Assembly: GCA_005406025.1 (NCBI GenBank)
Contig: BGZK01000851.1
Span: forward strand, 124,001 to 188,000
Source: Eumeta japonica
Lineage: Eukaryota > Arthropoda > Insecta > Lepidoptera > Psychidae
DNA length: 64,000 nucleotides
Reading direction: 5' to 3'
In this document: piece after piece, positions 23,501 through 35,558 of the stretch
Layout of the letters: each line of letters opens with the position of its first letter
How positions within the stretch are numbered: the stretch's first letter is position 1
Program-made: the position numbers and the translations under genes
The notes under the pieces: generated by a model
What the model saw: only the letters and a program-made list of their open reading frames with translations
Databases searched by the model: none
What the model was told of the DNA's origin: nothing

Positions 23501-26500
23501 CCAGTACTTAAAAAAGTGCGAAGCAAAGCATTCGATACAAACTGATCTTTCCTTTATCTTTTTCATATCAATAATAAATGGAAATTTTCCTCTTTATCAA
23601 AACATAGAAAAAGTAATTCGTTCCACATGGTTTAAGAACTTTTTTAATTTTTGATATTTATATATTTTATTAACTGTTGGTATTTATTTATCTATTTTTA
23701 TTACATAAAAGGTATTCTACCTTTTTTTCGAGGACATAATCTGACTTTCTATAAAATTTTAGTGCATTCTGCCTCGTTTGTGCGTGACGAACATCCAAAC
23801 AAACACACATTTAGATTTATATAATTATAAATAGCAATTAATCATCTTCAGACGATTCAGTGTCGGTTGGTTATGGTCCCATGCTGATACGTTCAGTAGT
23901 TTCCGAGATCTTAGGACTCAAAGAAAAAGGCATTTTCATTATATATATTAACTATTATTCGCTCGTTTCGGTGGACTTAAAGTCTAGCAATAATTTTTCA
24001 TTATTTTAAACTGGCCGGTTATAATTACCATTTTTCTGCTATTCATAGAAATACATCTTTTTTGTACAAACAACGCCCATGTCCTTATATAAACATTACG
24101 TATATGAGCCATTATTGTATAAACATATTCATATTTTATAGATGCGAAAGTGAGTTTGTTTTTTATGTCACTTTCGCTAAATTGGCTTCGACCAGACTCG
24201 TATTTGGAAGGGTTGACACAGACGCCTTATAGATTTATGAAATGAATCATTTTAAATAACTTATTATAAAATTACAAATTTTGGTTATATGAGCCAAAAT
24301 TTTAAAATATAAACCCCCAATTGCAACGTGGGCGCATATCGAAATCGTTTTTCACGTAGAAAACATCTGATTTCGACACAAAAAAAAACTGCTGACCAAA
24401 ACGTATTTACTTCACGATTTAAACATAGTTTTATGATGCGATATCCAAGTGTGGAAAATAATTAAGTAAGGATCGTTTTATTTAAGATTTAGGACAGCAT
24501 TAGATAAAAGGAAAACACTGTGAGCCTAAAAATAGTCTACAAATATAATAATAAATCGGTGTGTTAGCTCATATAAAGCTTTGGAAGCATAGTTCGGTTC
24601 TAATTGTTGTGAATGTTCCTATACTACTTCTTTGTATATGGTAATACAATACAATAAATTTAATTTTATTAAAACTATTAGCTATCTATTCGTAGCTTCG
24701 CTCTCTTGTAATGAATTCCTTTATCTTCAATCTAGATAGAGCTTGCGGCTAATTCAAATCCAGTTTCGTTCTCGATTACGATTCCGTTCGCACATTCGAT
24801 ATGGGTTCGGGTCCCGTTTTCTACTTTAGTTCTCTTGCTACTTTATTCTGTCCCTATTTCCTCTTCCAACTTTATCCCTCTTTTTGATTGAAGTCGAAGG
24901 CAAACTATTATCAAAACAATATATACTATGTTACTCAGGTATAATGTGGCTTTCTATGAATTTTACAATTTTAGGGTCCCTTTAATGGTACAAGTACACC
25001 GATAAAACTGGAGGAGTACGTTAGAAGCCTGTTTTACTAGGGGATAGTGTAGCTTTCTATTTGATAATAAAATAAATTTTGGAATTTATATAGCAATTTA
25101 TTTTAGCAGTAGAAGTGCGAACGAAGCCGGACACAAATACTATTTCTTATTGTCTGAAACATTCGAAGATGTGCATACCCATAATTACCCATAAATAACC
25201 CATAAAAATTTATTCCAACGGACAAACGATATAGGAATGCATAAGCGGCAGACGAAACTTTTTTATGTTCAGATAAGGTCTAATATGTGTTACGCGTGTC
25301 ATTAATTTACACAATTTATAATGACTTCTTAACACAAGTTTTAATATTTCTTCTTTAAAAACGATTATGCTTATGAATAAAATTAGCAGAGCAATGATAC
25401 ATATTCTTTACGTTTATGACTTTCAAATTGACCAGTTTCCATATCTTTAATCTCGAAATTTATCGATATACATAATGGAAACGCCTTTTCTTTGCCCGGG
25501 CATCCGTTAAAAACTACTAAATCTATTAATACTGGACTTTTACCATTCGACGCGGAACCGCTTGTAAATAGTTTTAAGGCTTGTTTTATATTTACATTCG
25601 CAACCCATAAACATGTAAAAATAAACATAAATAACCCCATGAGCATGTAAATACATTCGAATATGTATACATCAATAAAAAGACATTTCGAAAACATTAA
25701 AACAATCACGATGAAACAAGTTTGTTTCACGAGATACGTTTAGACATCGTAAAAGGCACCATCCGAAGTTGCACGATTCTGTTGCAGATAGACGAATGCG
25801 AACGCCTCTGGGTGTTGGACGCGGGCAAGATCGGCGACCATCAGCACTGCCCCCCGCAGCTGCTGGCCTTCCATCTGGCCACCGACGAGCTCATCTACCG
25901 CCACCGGTTCAACAGCAGCGTGTACAATGAGGCGTCGCTCTTCATCACACCGGTGAATGACTGTTGTTTACATGTGTCAACCCTCTCTTTGGCATTTCTA
26001 ATATTTCGTTGCGATAGATATATTCAAGTACCGACGTAGGTAGAAGCAGCATTTAAAATATTCAAAATGCGTCTCTTTAGTTCGCCTAGTTAGTATTTCG
26101 GCACTAACATACTACCTAATGTTGCTCATTTAGATGTTTTTTTTTTCTTTATGATACCGTCCTGTACATATTGGATATTCTAAAATGAAATAATTATATA
26201 AATTTTAGGGTAAAAAAAATAGTGCTCTAAAATTTTTAAAATTACTTACCATAGGCTATATATGTGGAATTCCATATTTATCATTATTTTTTTGGTATTT
26301 AAAATAGCTATATAGCTATTTAAAAAATAGCGTATTATCTAAATATTTAGTACATGGCTTGACATTATGAGTTGTATGTAGTACAACAGCAAGGCCGATA
26401 TCATAAATTCATAGATATATATAGATTTTGCCTACACACAACAGACGACGTTTCATTAAAATCTAGAAAACAAAGATATTATTGAGTTTTATTATTTTAC

Positions 26501-29500
26501 ACTTGGTTATTTATGCCTTTTATGGACAAAATATAAAATTATATTTTTTTTTTCCAAAATTCATTATTATCTTACATCTGATTCGTAGGCGGTGGACTTG
26601 CGCGGTGGCCCGGGCAATTGTCAGGACACCTACGTGTACGTAGCGGACGTGTCCGGCTTCGCGCTGGTGGTGGTGGACGTCGCCCGGGACCGCTCGTGGC
26701 GCGTCAAACACAGACACTTCTACCCGTACCCGAACAGGGGATCGTTCACCATAGACGGTGAGTTCACTTCGCACAATACGAATTGTTCAGTCCTGTATTT
26801 GTCAATAGGCCGTGCAGGCCGCGGCCTAGGGGCGACGGCGTCCTAGGGGCGGCTGATTTCAGAAAAAATACTATTTTAGAAATTATTATGAAATTAAGCT
26901 AGTATGTATACCGATGGACTTTGCTTAGCCTTTACAGCTATCTGGTGATTGCTTGTTACGGAGCAAAATATTCATTAATTAACTCCTTAAGTAATATTAA
27001 ATATTACCTTTGAATGAATCCCTACATCATTTATACATCGAGCGTTCACTCTTTTATTCACGCATGGCTCCGAACACAGAAGTGTTCTCGATTTAAGTTC
27101 CGGTTCCATTGTCTACTTAGATTCCGGTCCATTCTCAACTCCAATTCCGTCCTCCTTCCGATACCAATGCCGCACCCGCTCTCGGTTCTGATCCCGATGT
27201 CGCTCTCAATTTCCATCGCAGTCCGTTCTCAATTCTGACATTGGTCCAGCTCTCGATCGCCACTTTCACTCCTGACCATCGACTGTATTGTTTAGAAACC
27301 GACCCGCGATTTCACCCGCTTAGGATATTATTCTCAATCTGTGTCGCATTCGTGATTGCGCTGTTTAGTCGCGTAACTGCACTAATTATCGAGTATTTAT
27401 ATAAGTACACAGGTAGGTATAATATATCTTGTGTGTGCAGGCAAGTTTGTCTATGGCCTTTCAACTTCGAATCGTAGAATTATCCATCACACTAATAATA
27501 TAAAAGATAAAAGGAAGCATGTGAAGTATAAGTTTTTTACCACTGTACATTGGAAACACTGAACGGGTTGTGACAAAAACGGTCAAATAATAATAAATGA
27601 TAAATAACAAAATGTTGCGTAGTATATATTACTCTGCCAGTAGTTTCAAAAATTACCCCTTACGTACAAACGGAAAATCAACAAACAAATATCTCTTTAT
27701 AATATTAATGTAGATCATATCTGCTTTGATAGTTGTACATCGTTTTTTTTAATATTCCAATTTTTTTTTTATTAAACGGAATTATTTTGATAGAAAAGAA
27801 GGGGTATACAGTCAGATAAGAATTCTATAACTAATGGAGTTTAAAAAAATAAAAATAGTGTACATCGCATGTTGTTTGAAATCGATTTTTAGTGTACATA
27901 CTCCCATTTATAATTAAATCAAATGACCCACTAATAATTATCCACGTATTACAATCAATATAATTTCAAATTCGCTATTCTCCTATACATTTACCTGATC
28001 TAATATTGATGTTTAGTGATGGTTGAACAAACCTATCACCTAGTGTTTGCTCAAATTGATCGACTTGAAAAAACACTAGGTGATAGTATACAAGTAATTT
28101 ACAAATAATTAAAAAAACTAAAAATAATTCCTATATATATTTGGGCACTAAGAGAACACTTTTAAGCTCTTTGTACCGCTAACCTATACGTAAAATAAAC
28201 GCTTTAGCGCATCGACTGTAATAACTGTAACTTATCATAAATTTAGGATATTTTAAGTAATCGGATGTTGTTAATTGGTTTTACATTTGGTGTTGGGGCA
28301 TCGTTTATTTTTTGTAATGGTATTGACATGATTACATATGAAGTCGTTTTAGGTGAGACATGTTCATACTTAGAATTCTGGGCACAATATTTTACTAGAT
28401 TTCCGTTTCTACGAAAATCGCTTATAGCATTTAATAGTCAAGGCCCATATTTGTAACGTTGGTATGTAACGTCGTGGATCTGATTGGGAGATTGGGTTTA
28501 TTTTTATGTTGTATTATTCGTATGTCTATTATTATTATGTATTAAAACAATATCTGCAATTTTTCAAAACAATGAGTGAATAGAGCAATGAATAAAATCG
28601 TTTTTTTAAATAATTTTCAGATGAAAGAATCAATTTCAAATAGCCCGTGGCACGCAAATTATAGATGTATTCTTAACGCAGATAAGTTAATGTTTCATCG
28701 AGTATAATGTTCAACATTATTGACATTGGTACCAATAGTGTGATGTGGAGTTTTGGACTTTCAAAATATTATTATATAACAAGATTTATATTAGAAATTT
28801 TATCAAATATATCTGAATAAATATTAATAAAAGCATATGAATGCTTTCAGTAGCATAGTAAATACATTAATTTATCCCTTTTATCCATTAAATACATTTC
28901 AAGAATTCGTTATTAAAGAGTAAACTGCATTAGCGGTTTATCACATCATTTAACTAACACGCAGGATCTTTCTTATGTATGATTGATGCACAATTTAAGC
29001 AATTCATATTATGACGGAAAAGGACGCTGGGTTGCTTTCAGTGCAACAGCTATTAACTATATAAATTGCGTGTAATATTTTTGATAAATTCATTCTTATA
29101 TATTATCCCGTGAATAATGGATTCGCAAAATCCGCCCATCTAAAATCCAGAATTTTATCCAATCGAAACAATCGTTAGTTATCTCATCATTTTTCAATTG
29201 TTTCCGCGCTGGCGGCCGACACCGGGCGCCTCGCAAAGCGCATGCGCGCGTCGTGCTTTAAATATCCTGCCATCGCTTTGCTTCGTCAGGCGGCCGACGG
29301 ACACCGCGGTGGGTTATCGCACTCCGATATCGGAGCGGTGCGCGACGAATGCTGCGGCGAGGCGTCGTCGTATACGATGCAGCGTTCGATATATAGCTCG
29401 CAACTTCCGCGGACGTGCCGTAGTTCTTTTCAGAACTGTCTTTAATGTTTCGCGCGTACGTTGTAGGCTGCCACACATATCATAACGAGAGAAAGTGTAA

Positions 29501-30669
29501 AGAATTGCGTTTGTGTATAGAACAAGTACATATTCCGTAAGATTTGACAGATTATATTACATTATCTGGCAAAATTAAGAGAGTAGGCTTACGTCATTGT
29601 GTCTTTAGTTTTAGTACAACCCGCCGCTAATGCGTATATAAGGATAGAATTGCTGCGATTTTAAATGATAATCTATATGCAGGCGAGAGTTTCGACTTGA
29701 TGGACGGCGTGTTCGGCTTGGCGCTGGACCCGATGCACAACAAGGACGGCAAGCAGGACCGCTACCTCTACTTCCACGCCCTGGCCTCCACCACGGAGAA
29801 CGTGGTCCGCACCAGCGTGCTGAGGAACGAGTCGTTCATCGAGCACCCCGACGCCGATCCGCGAGACATCAATGTGCGACTAAATTGATATTTTTCCCTC
29901 ACCGATTTACACTGCGAACGATTAAAGTTCGAATACCGCCTGTTTAATTTTAAACGATTCATTTTTTGGTTGTGCTCGTATGTAAAGCATTATTCTAATA
30001 TTCAAAGCATTAACGATCTACAAATCAATTCAATTCGATCAACTTGACACAATTAAATTGATATCGTTGTGTCGTGAAAATTACGTCATTTAAGAGCGCG
30101 TCTGCAGCAACTCCTTTTACCCTGACGTAATTTTGACGTCACAGCGATACTAAATGAGTCGTTTCAAGTTTACACAATTGATCTGCGGCATTACCGGACA
30201 ATTAGTTAATACAAAATACGTATTCTTTCAGGCTTTCCCCGAAGAACGCTCCTCCCAATCGGCCGCAGAAGCGATAGACCGCAACGGAATCATGTACTTC
30301 GGCCTGATGGACCCGCCCAGCATCTGGTGCTGGAACACGGCAACCGAGTACTCGCCGCAGAACTTCCACCGGATAGCGCTGAATCATGAAACACTGCAGT
30401 TCGCCAGCGGAGTGAAAGTCGTCAACAATCTCAAAGGAGAGCAGGAGTTATGGATACTGACGTGCAGCTTCCAAAGAGTCATGACCGGTACTATGACAGC
30501 TGACAGAACGAACTTCAGAATACACGCCGAAAAGATACCCACCCTTATCGAAAATTCCCCTTGTAAGGTGACCCCAAAGGATCGACGCCATGGCTACCAT
30601 GCGAATCTCATCACGCCGACGAATTATCATCGTGGTCCCTTCAGATATGGCGTTGCATCATATCTTTAG
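17598..30669 (+). CDS. Yellow/MRJP-family secreted protein, complete six-exon gene (yellow gene 1)
   Basis: Coding exons are 17598-17814, 20795-20964, 25788-25952, 26589-26757, 29683-29873 and 30232-30669. All introns are GT..AG, the phases join cleanly, and the product is 449 residues, normal for the family. Residues about 1-24 form a signal peptide with a hydrophobic FFLLSFCLACC core. Family landmarks in order are RQWAEPEFAFP (28-38 region), the YPDYSWHD and NCDG block in exon 2, DECERLWVLDAG and CPPQLLAFHL in exon 3, TYVYVADVSGFALVVVD in exon 4, SFDLMDGVFGLALDP in exon 5, and WCWNTATEYSPQ plus ENSPC in exon 6. Possible N-glycosylation sites are NSS (exon 3) and NES (exon 5). Known members are secreted beta-propeller proteins involved in cuticle pigmentation and other processes. 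The start is the ATG at 17598, the first ATG before the signal peptide; a 5' non-coding exon is possible. The paralogue is not certain: the SFDLMDG..GLALDP block recalls the yellow-h/e3/d group, so no symbol is given. The exon 5 donor (GTGCGA) is weak. Confidence 0.93.
18690..18985. repeat. Dispersed repeat with inverted GTCAC ends
   Basis: The left end CATAAATTATGTCACACGAA and right end CCCCTAATATGTGACGTAAA are roughly inverted copies, with CTCCC/CCCGCCCC runs inside. This is a common layout of a short insect repeat. It lies in intron 1 of yellow gene 1. Confidence 0.4.
22670..22745 (-). repeat. Tagged period-6 repeat, minus orientation
   Basis: Minus-strand start ACTAACTTTCGCCCGCAGCT then TCGTTCGCGTGGACA, a clear copy of the family tag, with only a short pyrimidine stretch behind it. 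Located in intron 2 of yellow gene 1. Confidence 0.55.
24144..24177. repeat. Short hairpin
   Basis: Ten-base arms GCGAAAGTGA and TCACTTTCGC around a 14-bp T-rich loop, in intron 2 of yellow gene 1. Confidence 0.6.
24690..25090 (+). repeat. Tagged period-6 repeat with conserved tail
   Basis: Starts with TATTCGTAGCTTCGCTCTC, followed by TTCGTTCTCGATTACGATTC-type units to about 24890 and then the tail ATACTATGTTACTCAGG..ATAATGTGGCTTTCTATGAA shared with 10975-11020. Located in intron 2 of yellow gene 1. Confidence 0.6.
27070..27260 (+). repeat. Period-6 pyrimidine-rich repeat
   Basis: Units such as GATTCCGGTCC, CTCTCGGTTCTGATCCC and GATGTCGCTCTC repeat irregularly, as in 10610-10930. No clear tag is present. 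Located in intron 4 of yellow gene 1. Confidence 0.5.
28033..28086. repeat. Perfect 16-bp inverted repeat
   Basis: CTATCACCTAGTGTTT (28033-28048) is exactly mirrored at 28071-28086, with a 22-bp loop. Located in intron 4 of yellow gene 1. Confidence 0.8.
29195..29470. promoter_or_regulatory. CpG-dense island in intron 4 of yellow gene 1
   Basis: A GC-rich patch with many CG dinucleotides, a perfect 14-bp palindrome CTCCGATATCGGAG near 29320, and a TATA-like GATATATAGC near 29390. Overlapping open frames exist on both strands but do not resemble a protein. It could be an intronic enhancer, an alternative promoter or a repeat fragment. Confidence 0.3.
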
Positions 30670-30787
30670 AAATTCGCGCCATGTCCGAACACCTGCTCAG
30701 AGGATTTATGTGGTACTGGCCATATTCAAATAATTATTAATTATTTTAATTTATTATAACATTATTATGTATTATATATAAAAGTTT

Positions 30788-30793
30788 TTTATT
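30788..30793 (-). terminator. Poly(A) signal AATAAA for ATPsynO
   Basis: The + strand reads TTTATT, which is AATAAA on the minus strand, about 80 bp downstream of the ATPsynO stop codon. The converging yellow gene 1 has no perfect AATAAA in the 200 bp between the two stop codons, so its transcript may end at a variant signal or overlap the ATPsynO 3' end. Confidence 0.6.
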
Positions 30794-30871
30794 TCATATT
30801 TTCCGTATCGAAGTATAAAAAAATAAGAATTGACATCATTGAACATCCATTCTTAGGAACAAGTATCTAGA

Positions 30872-33800
30872 TTATATTCCTTTCTGCAACAAATCGGTGT
30901 ACATCTTCAGTCGTCGTGCGATGCTCATGTCGATGTGCTTGTCGTCCACGCCGACTATGAAGCCGCCTATTATGGAAGGGTCGACCTTCTCCGTCAGCTG
31001 GATGCTCTTACCCTTGACGAACTTCTCGAGGGAACTCATCAAAGCGGCTCTCGTCGAGTCGCCCAAGGGCTTGGCCGTTATCACTTCGCAGTGCGCCTCG
31101 TTCCTGTGAGCCACCATGACTTTTAGGAACATCGCGATCATCTTTTTCAACATTTTTAAGCGGCCGTTTTCTGCTACCAAAGTCAAGAAATTGACTGCTG
31201 CGTCCGGCATGCCTGCAAATCGAAATATTATGCATAATTGGTTGGTAAACTCTTATGTAATCGTTTCTAAGAGACCTCTAAATATAACTTTAATAATAAG
31301 TAAAGGTTAACAACTCAAAATTTACTTTCTAGAACTTCATACTAACTGTCCAAGCAGAAACCTTCCATCCGTATAAACGAAACCGATAACTTAAAAAATA
31401 TATATTCGTCGTCCACAGTTCAAACGCCGCGATCAGCATGCATGTATTGAAATATGACTAATGGAAAATATAAAACTGCAATGCACGGCCTCACTACCGA
31501 GGGCAGAATTAAAGTTAAATTAGTATTATCCAAGAAAAGTGCTGATCGAAGAAAATTATTAAAGTCCTTTTGGGCGACAAAACAGTCTCACCTTGTTCAG
31601 TGCTTCGATTGAATAAAAACGTGAGAAACGCTTGAATTTGCATGCCAGCTTTAAAACTTTTCACCATTTTCAGCTTAAAGAGATTTTAAGAAAGTTTTTG
31701 ATCCATGATATCTCTTAAAAAAATGAATTGTCTTCAACCAGACTTACAACATACGTGTCGTTGCTGTTGTTGCGTTACTACGCAATTGAATTAGAAATGG
31801 CAAATTATTTAGAAATTACTGTAAAAAATATTTATCAAAAACTTTATTTAGGAGATGTCTCAAAACCTTTTTGGCCGATAGATGTCAAATTTTCAACACA
31901 TACAAAGACATGCATACACATACGCACCAACAAGGACGCACAGCAGTCACACACATAAAAACACACACAACACAGACAACAAGGGATAGATTTTGGGATT
32001 TTACTTTGAAAGTAGTCAGAACAGCTTCCTAGGAACTCAAAATTTCGACATCTGATGCAAACTCAACTTTCAAAAATTAAATTTAAAACATTGGTGAAAT
32101 TTAAAATTTTTTGAAGAGACTCATTCAAAATTCTTGGTTAGAAATTAATGAAAAGTCGTTAACAATACACGAAGGACGTAATAAAAATTGTTTTATATCT
32201 TGTTTACATCATAAATATTACTGAATCGAAAAAGTGCGCGAATGAATTCAAACGTGATACAAACTTATGGTCATTCAGTTCACCTGCTTCCTTCGAAATC
32301 TCCTGGATAAGCTTAGCTTTGGCAGCGTGAGACAGCATACTAGTTTCCACGAAGTCGATGACCTTAGGCTTGTCGAGTTCGTCTTCTAGTTTGCTGAAAT
32401 GCTCTTCCACGGCATCCAATTGGTTCATCTGGCCGGCGGCGCTGTACAATGCCGACACGTAACGGCCCTCCACGCCTGAACACGAAAAACGGCAAATACT
32501 AGAGCAGCGTTTAGTCTCTGGTCGATTATGACTAACGTTTTAAGTTCACATTGAATCGTTAGATGTAGATGAAAAGACCATGACCTAATAAAAAAATGTT
32601 ATTTCAGTCTCTGAAAACTACGATAACAGCAGAGAACTGTTAGAAACGTTACTGATTACACACCGATATTTAATGAATTTTTAAATTTCAGAGTCTAGTA
32701 GTAGTCGGGGAGCTTTCTTTTTAACGTAATCCTAAGTATTTAAGTATTATAAAAGAACTAAATAAGATTGAATTTTTTTGACGGATGTAGACAATTTTTG
32801 GAATATAAACTCATTTCAAATTTTGTATAGTACGATAGGAAACCAACTTGAAAAGTTGTAAGTTTTTAGGGTTTCGTACCTCAAAAGGAAAAAACAGAAC
32901 TCTTATAGGATTACTTTGTTGTCCGTCCGTCTGTCCGTCAAGACCCTTTTTATCAGTAACGCTAGGAGGTATCAAGCTGAAATCCATAAGAAATACTCAG
33001 GTGTGCTGTCCCTTAGAGCGGTGAAAAAAATTAAACTTTTAAGCCTACATAATCAAAAGATAGAGCCGTTTATGCCGCAAATTTTCGACACTCGCAAGGG
33101 AATCAAAACCTACGGATTCTTTCCATGAACTCAGAATCTTTAAATTTGGCATAAAGCAACGTTTTATAGCATACATAAAGGAAAAATTGCGTCAACCTTA
33201 AATTTTTAGTTACATCACATATATTTTTTTTAATAATTATGAACTTATTACCCTTTTCCTCATGAACGCGTAGAGGTATCAAGTTGAAATTCATATCGGA
33301 TACTTAGGGTCTAATTGCCTTTAAGCTGTGAAAACAAACATTGTAAACATAATTGTAGTTACCGCATTGACCGCGACTTATCTCTTTGTATGTGGAGGAG
33401 ACAACATTGTATCGTGTATGTACGTCGCAATCTTAAGGATGCCGTGACAGATGGATCATGTAAAAGATATTATTTAAATAACCCAGGCGCTGCAAACGGC
33501 CATTTTGAATGCTTGTATTTTGAAATGTTTAATGTCAGAGTGATAACTGTAGATAGGTCACCACAATGTCAAATTAATGTTGCAATAAAATGCATAAATA
33601 CAACAATATACGGCAGCAACCTCAATAGGTATACTTTATATTCTTGTCTGATTGTTGTAAGAGATTTTAATATCGATTTTAGAATGAATCCCCAAATGGA
33701 ATTGGGTTTTTTTTTTATAAATTGACACCGTTGTCAAATTGTATTATTACAGAGGAAATAATACAACTATTACGGATTAAAAAATAATCATTGAGTATGT

Positions 33801-34043
33801 TTAATCAAAACTGATACGCTTAATAGACTCGAAAAATAAATAAAAATCATATCTTAAAGTGAGGAAATTTCAAATATTAAAAATCACTCGAAAAAAAAAA
33901 TGCAAAAAACCTTTCAGAGAAATTATGTCAATCACACAAGTTCTATTTAACTTACCGAAAACAGGTATAGGGGTCTTAGAACCCTTAGCTTCGGCGTATG
34001 ACCTCCGAAAGATTCTTAGTACATTCATTATTTTCGGTACCAT
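30872..34043 (-). CDS. ATPsynO: ATP synthase subunit O (OSCP), mitochondrial, three coding exons
   Basis: On the minus strand the exons are 34043-33956, 32475-32284 and 31212-30872, with consensus splice sites (donors GTAAGT and GTGAAC, both acceptors CAG). Each junction splits a glycine codon G|GC. The product is 206 residues, close to the usual OSCP length of about 210. Residues 1-18 are rich in Arg and hydrophobic residues (VLRIFRRSYA), as expected of a mitochondrial presequence. The mature part has PVFGVEGRYVSALYSAA, then LTLVAENGRL, ITAKPL, and the C-terminal family motif IIGGFIVGVDD..DMSIARRL. OSCP links the F1 head to the peripheral stalk of the inner-membrane ATP synthase. The chosen ATG at 34043 has A at -3 and G at +4; an in-frame ATG at 34028 is an alternative that removes five residues. 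A poly(A) signal AATAAA lies on the minus strand at 30793-30788, about 80 bp past the stop. Intron 1 (32476-33955) carries dispersed repeats. Confidence 0.95.
32870..33345. repeat. Dispersed GGGTTTCGTACC repeat with internal duplication, in ATPsynO intron 1
   Basis: Begins AGGGTTTCGTACCTCAAAAG, then CTCTTATAGGATTAC and the CCGTCCGTCTGTCCGTC run typical of a widespread lepidopteran repeat. A segment with AGGTATCAAGCTGAAATCCA (about 32965) recurs as AGGTATCAAGTTGAAATTCA (about 33273), some 310 bp later. Relatives lie at 480-580, 49600-49690 (inverted) and 57837-58565. Confidence 0.55.
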
Positions 34044-35509
34044 CGTGATAAATACGCGTTACAATTCACCACATTCTTGCAAGATGCTTTAATATTCTAA
34101 AACTGATTATATGTCATATTTTATTTTTACTTTTTGTGGGAATCTTTTGACGAATATAGAAATCAGCCAGTGATGTTATTTTCGGTTTATATAAAAAAAC
34201 TGTTTTGTTTTATAGAAATGAGAATTCTTATCAAAAGTTTTGAATCCACGTTTGAAAAAACTGAGCTCTTAAACGATTATACACGAGTGTGTTTCTTCGC
34301 CTATCGTGACCAGTTTTCTCCGAATCTATTGGACGAAAAATGCTGGATACATATTAAGCAGAATTATGTGACTCAATCACTGAATTAGCGTAAATAAACA
34401 AATTCTGATTATGAAGGATAAATTTAGGCGAACAATTAGAAAAAATAACTTTTGCAAATGCATCAAGTGACGTCTCAAATGAAAGAGCTCGTCGGGAGAA
34501 TGCTAATAATTTAAAATGCACAGTTCAAAAACGGCAAGGAAATATACGGAAAATAAGCATTCTTGTCTTAGCTTTTTTAATAAAAATACAGAGTGTAAGG
34601 AATTTATCACAGTTCATGGGAAAACCTTAAGGGAAAACTTAAACATTTAACTTTCCACGAGGAATGGAAAATGAATTCTCCTGTTATCAAACACTGAGCA
34701 AGTGGACCAACCACTGGAACATGCCTACCATGTATTGGTTCCAGTGCGACATTTATAACAACAACGTGCTTGTGTTGTCGACGTCCACCCATCAACAACG
34801 TCAACATTCTCGATGTGGTATGTAACATGTTGACCTCGTCTTGAATATACGCTTAAAGCCTGTTTTTTATCAATTTCAGAATCAGAGTTATGAAGTTTTT
34901 TTTATCAAGTTTCACAGCCTTTTAGATGCAAAATATTTGGAGGATATTGAGTTAACTTGGTTCTAACAAACCACGAAGATTCCTCCTAGCCCGTTGTAAG
35001 AAAAAATAAGCCATGTTTAACCCACCCCCCTAAATCCTGTTACGTAATAAATGGACAGCCTCATAGCTGATATACCATTTTCATTGATTTTTTAAAACAA
35101 TGTTTGAAAAGGTTGAGGTAAAGGCGTTTTCAGACGAAAAGATCAGTTTATATACAAACCAGAAAACACCAGTTTATATATACAGACCAATATTTCATAA
35201 TTGGACTGAACTTGTGAAAAACTAAAAAAAACCGACAAACGTAAGTTGAATTCCCGTGGAGAAAGTTCCGCATAATAAAGATGTTGACTCCATGTTCATT
35301 TAAATCTGGCCTAAGTTTCTTTCTGTCTAATCTGAACTAAAATTGTAAATGTAGATTTGTACGCGCAATATTGAGAGATTTACCATATTATTTTAAGAAG
35401 AATTTATATACACGTCTTCCTATCATTTGTAAGTAAAAAACTATATTCCGTGTTTTTTTTTCAACATTGCAGACTTATTATAAATGAAAACGCTTGTTGT
35501 GGAGGTCTC

Positions 35510-35558
<49 letters not shown>

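Noticed and set aside
30897..31126. Plus-strand frames opposite ATPsynO exon 3
   Set aside because: Antisense shadows; the minus-strand frame encodes conserved OSCP motifs and joins its neighbours in phase.
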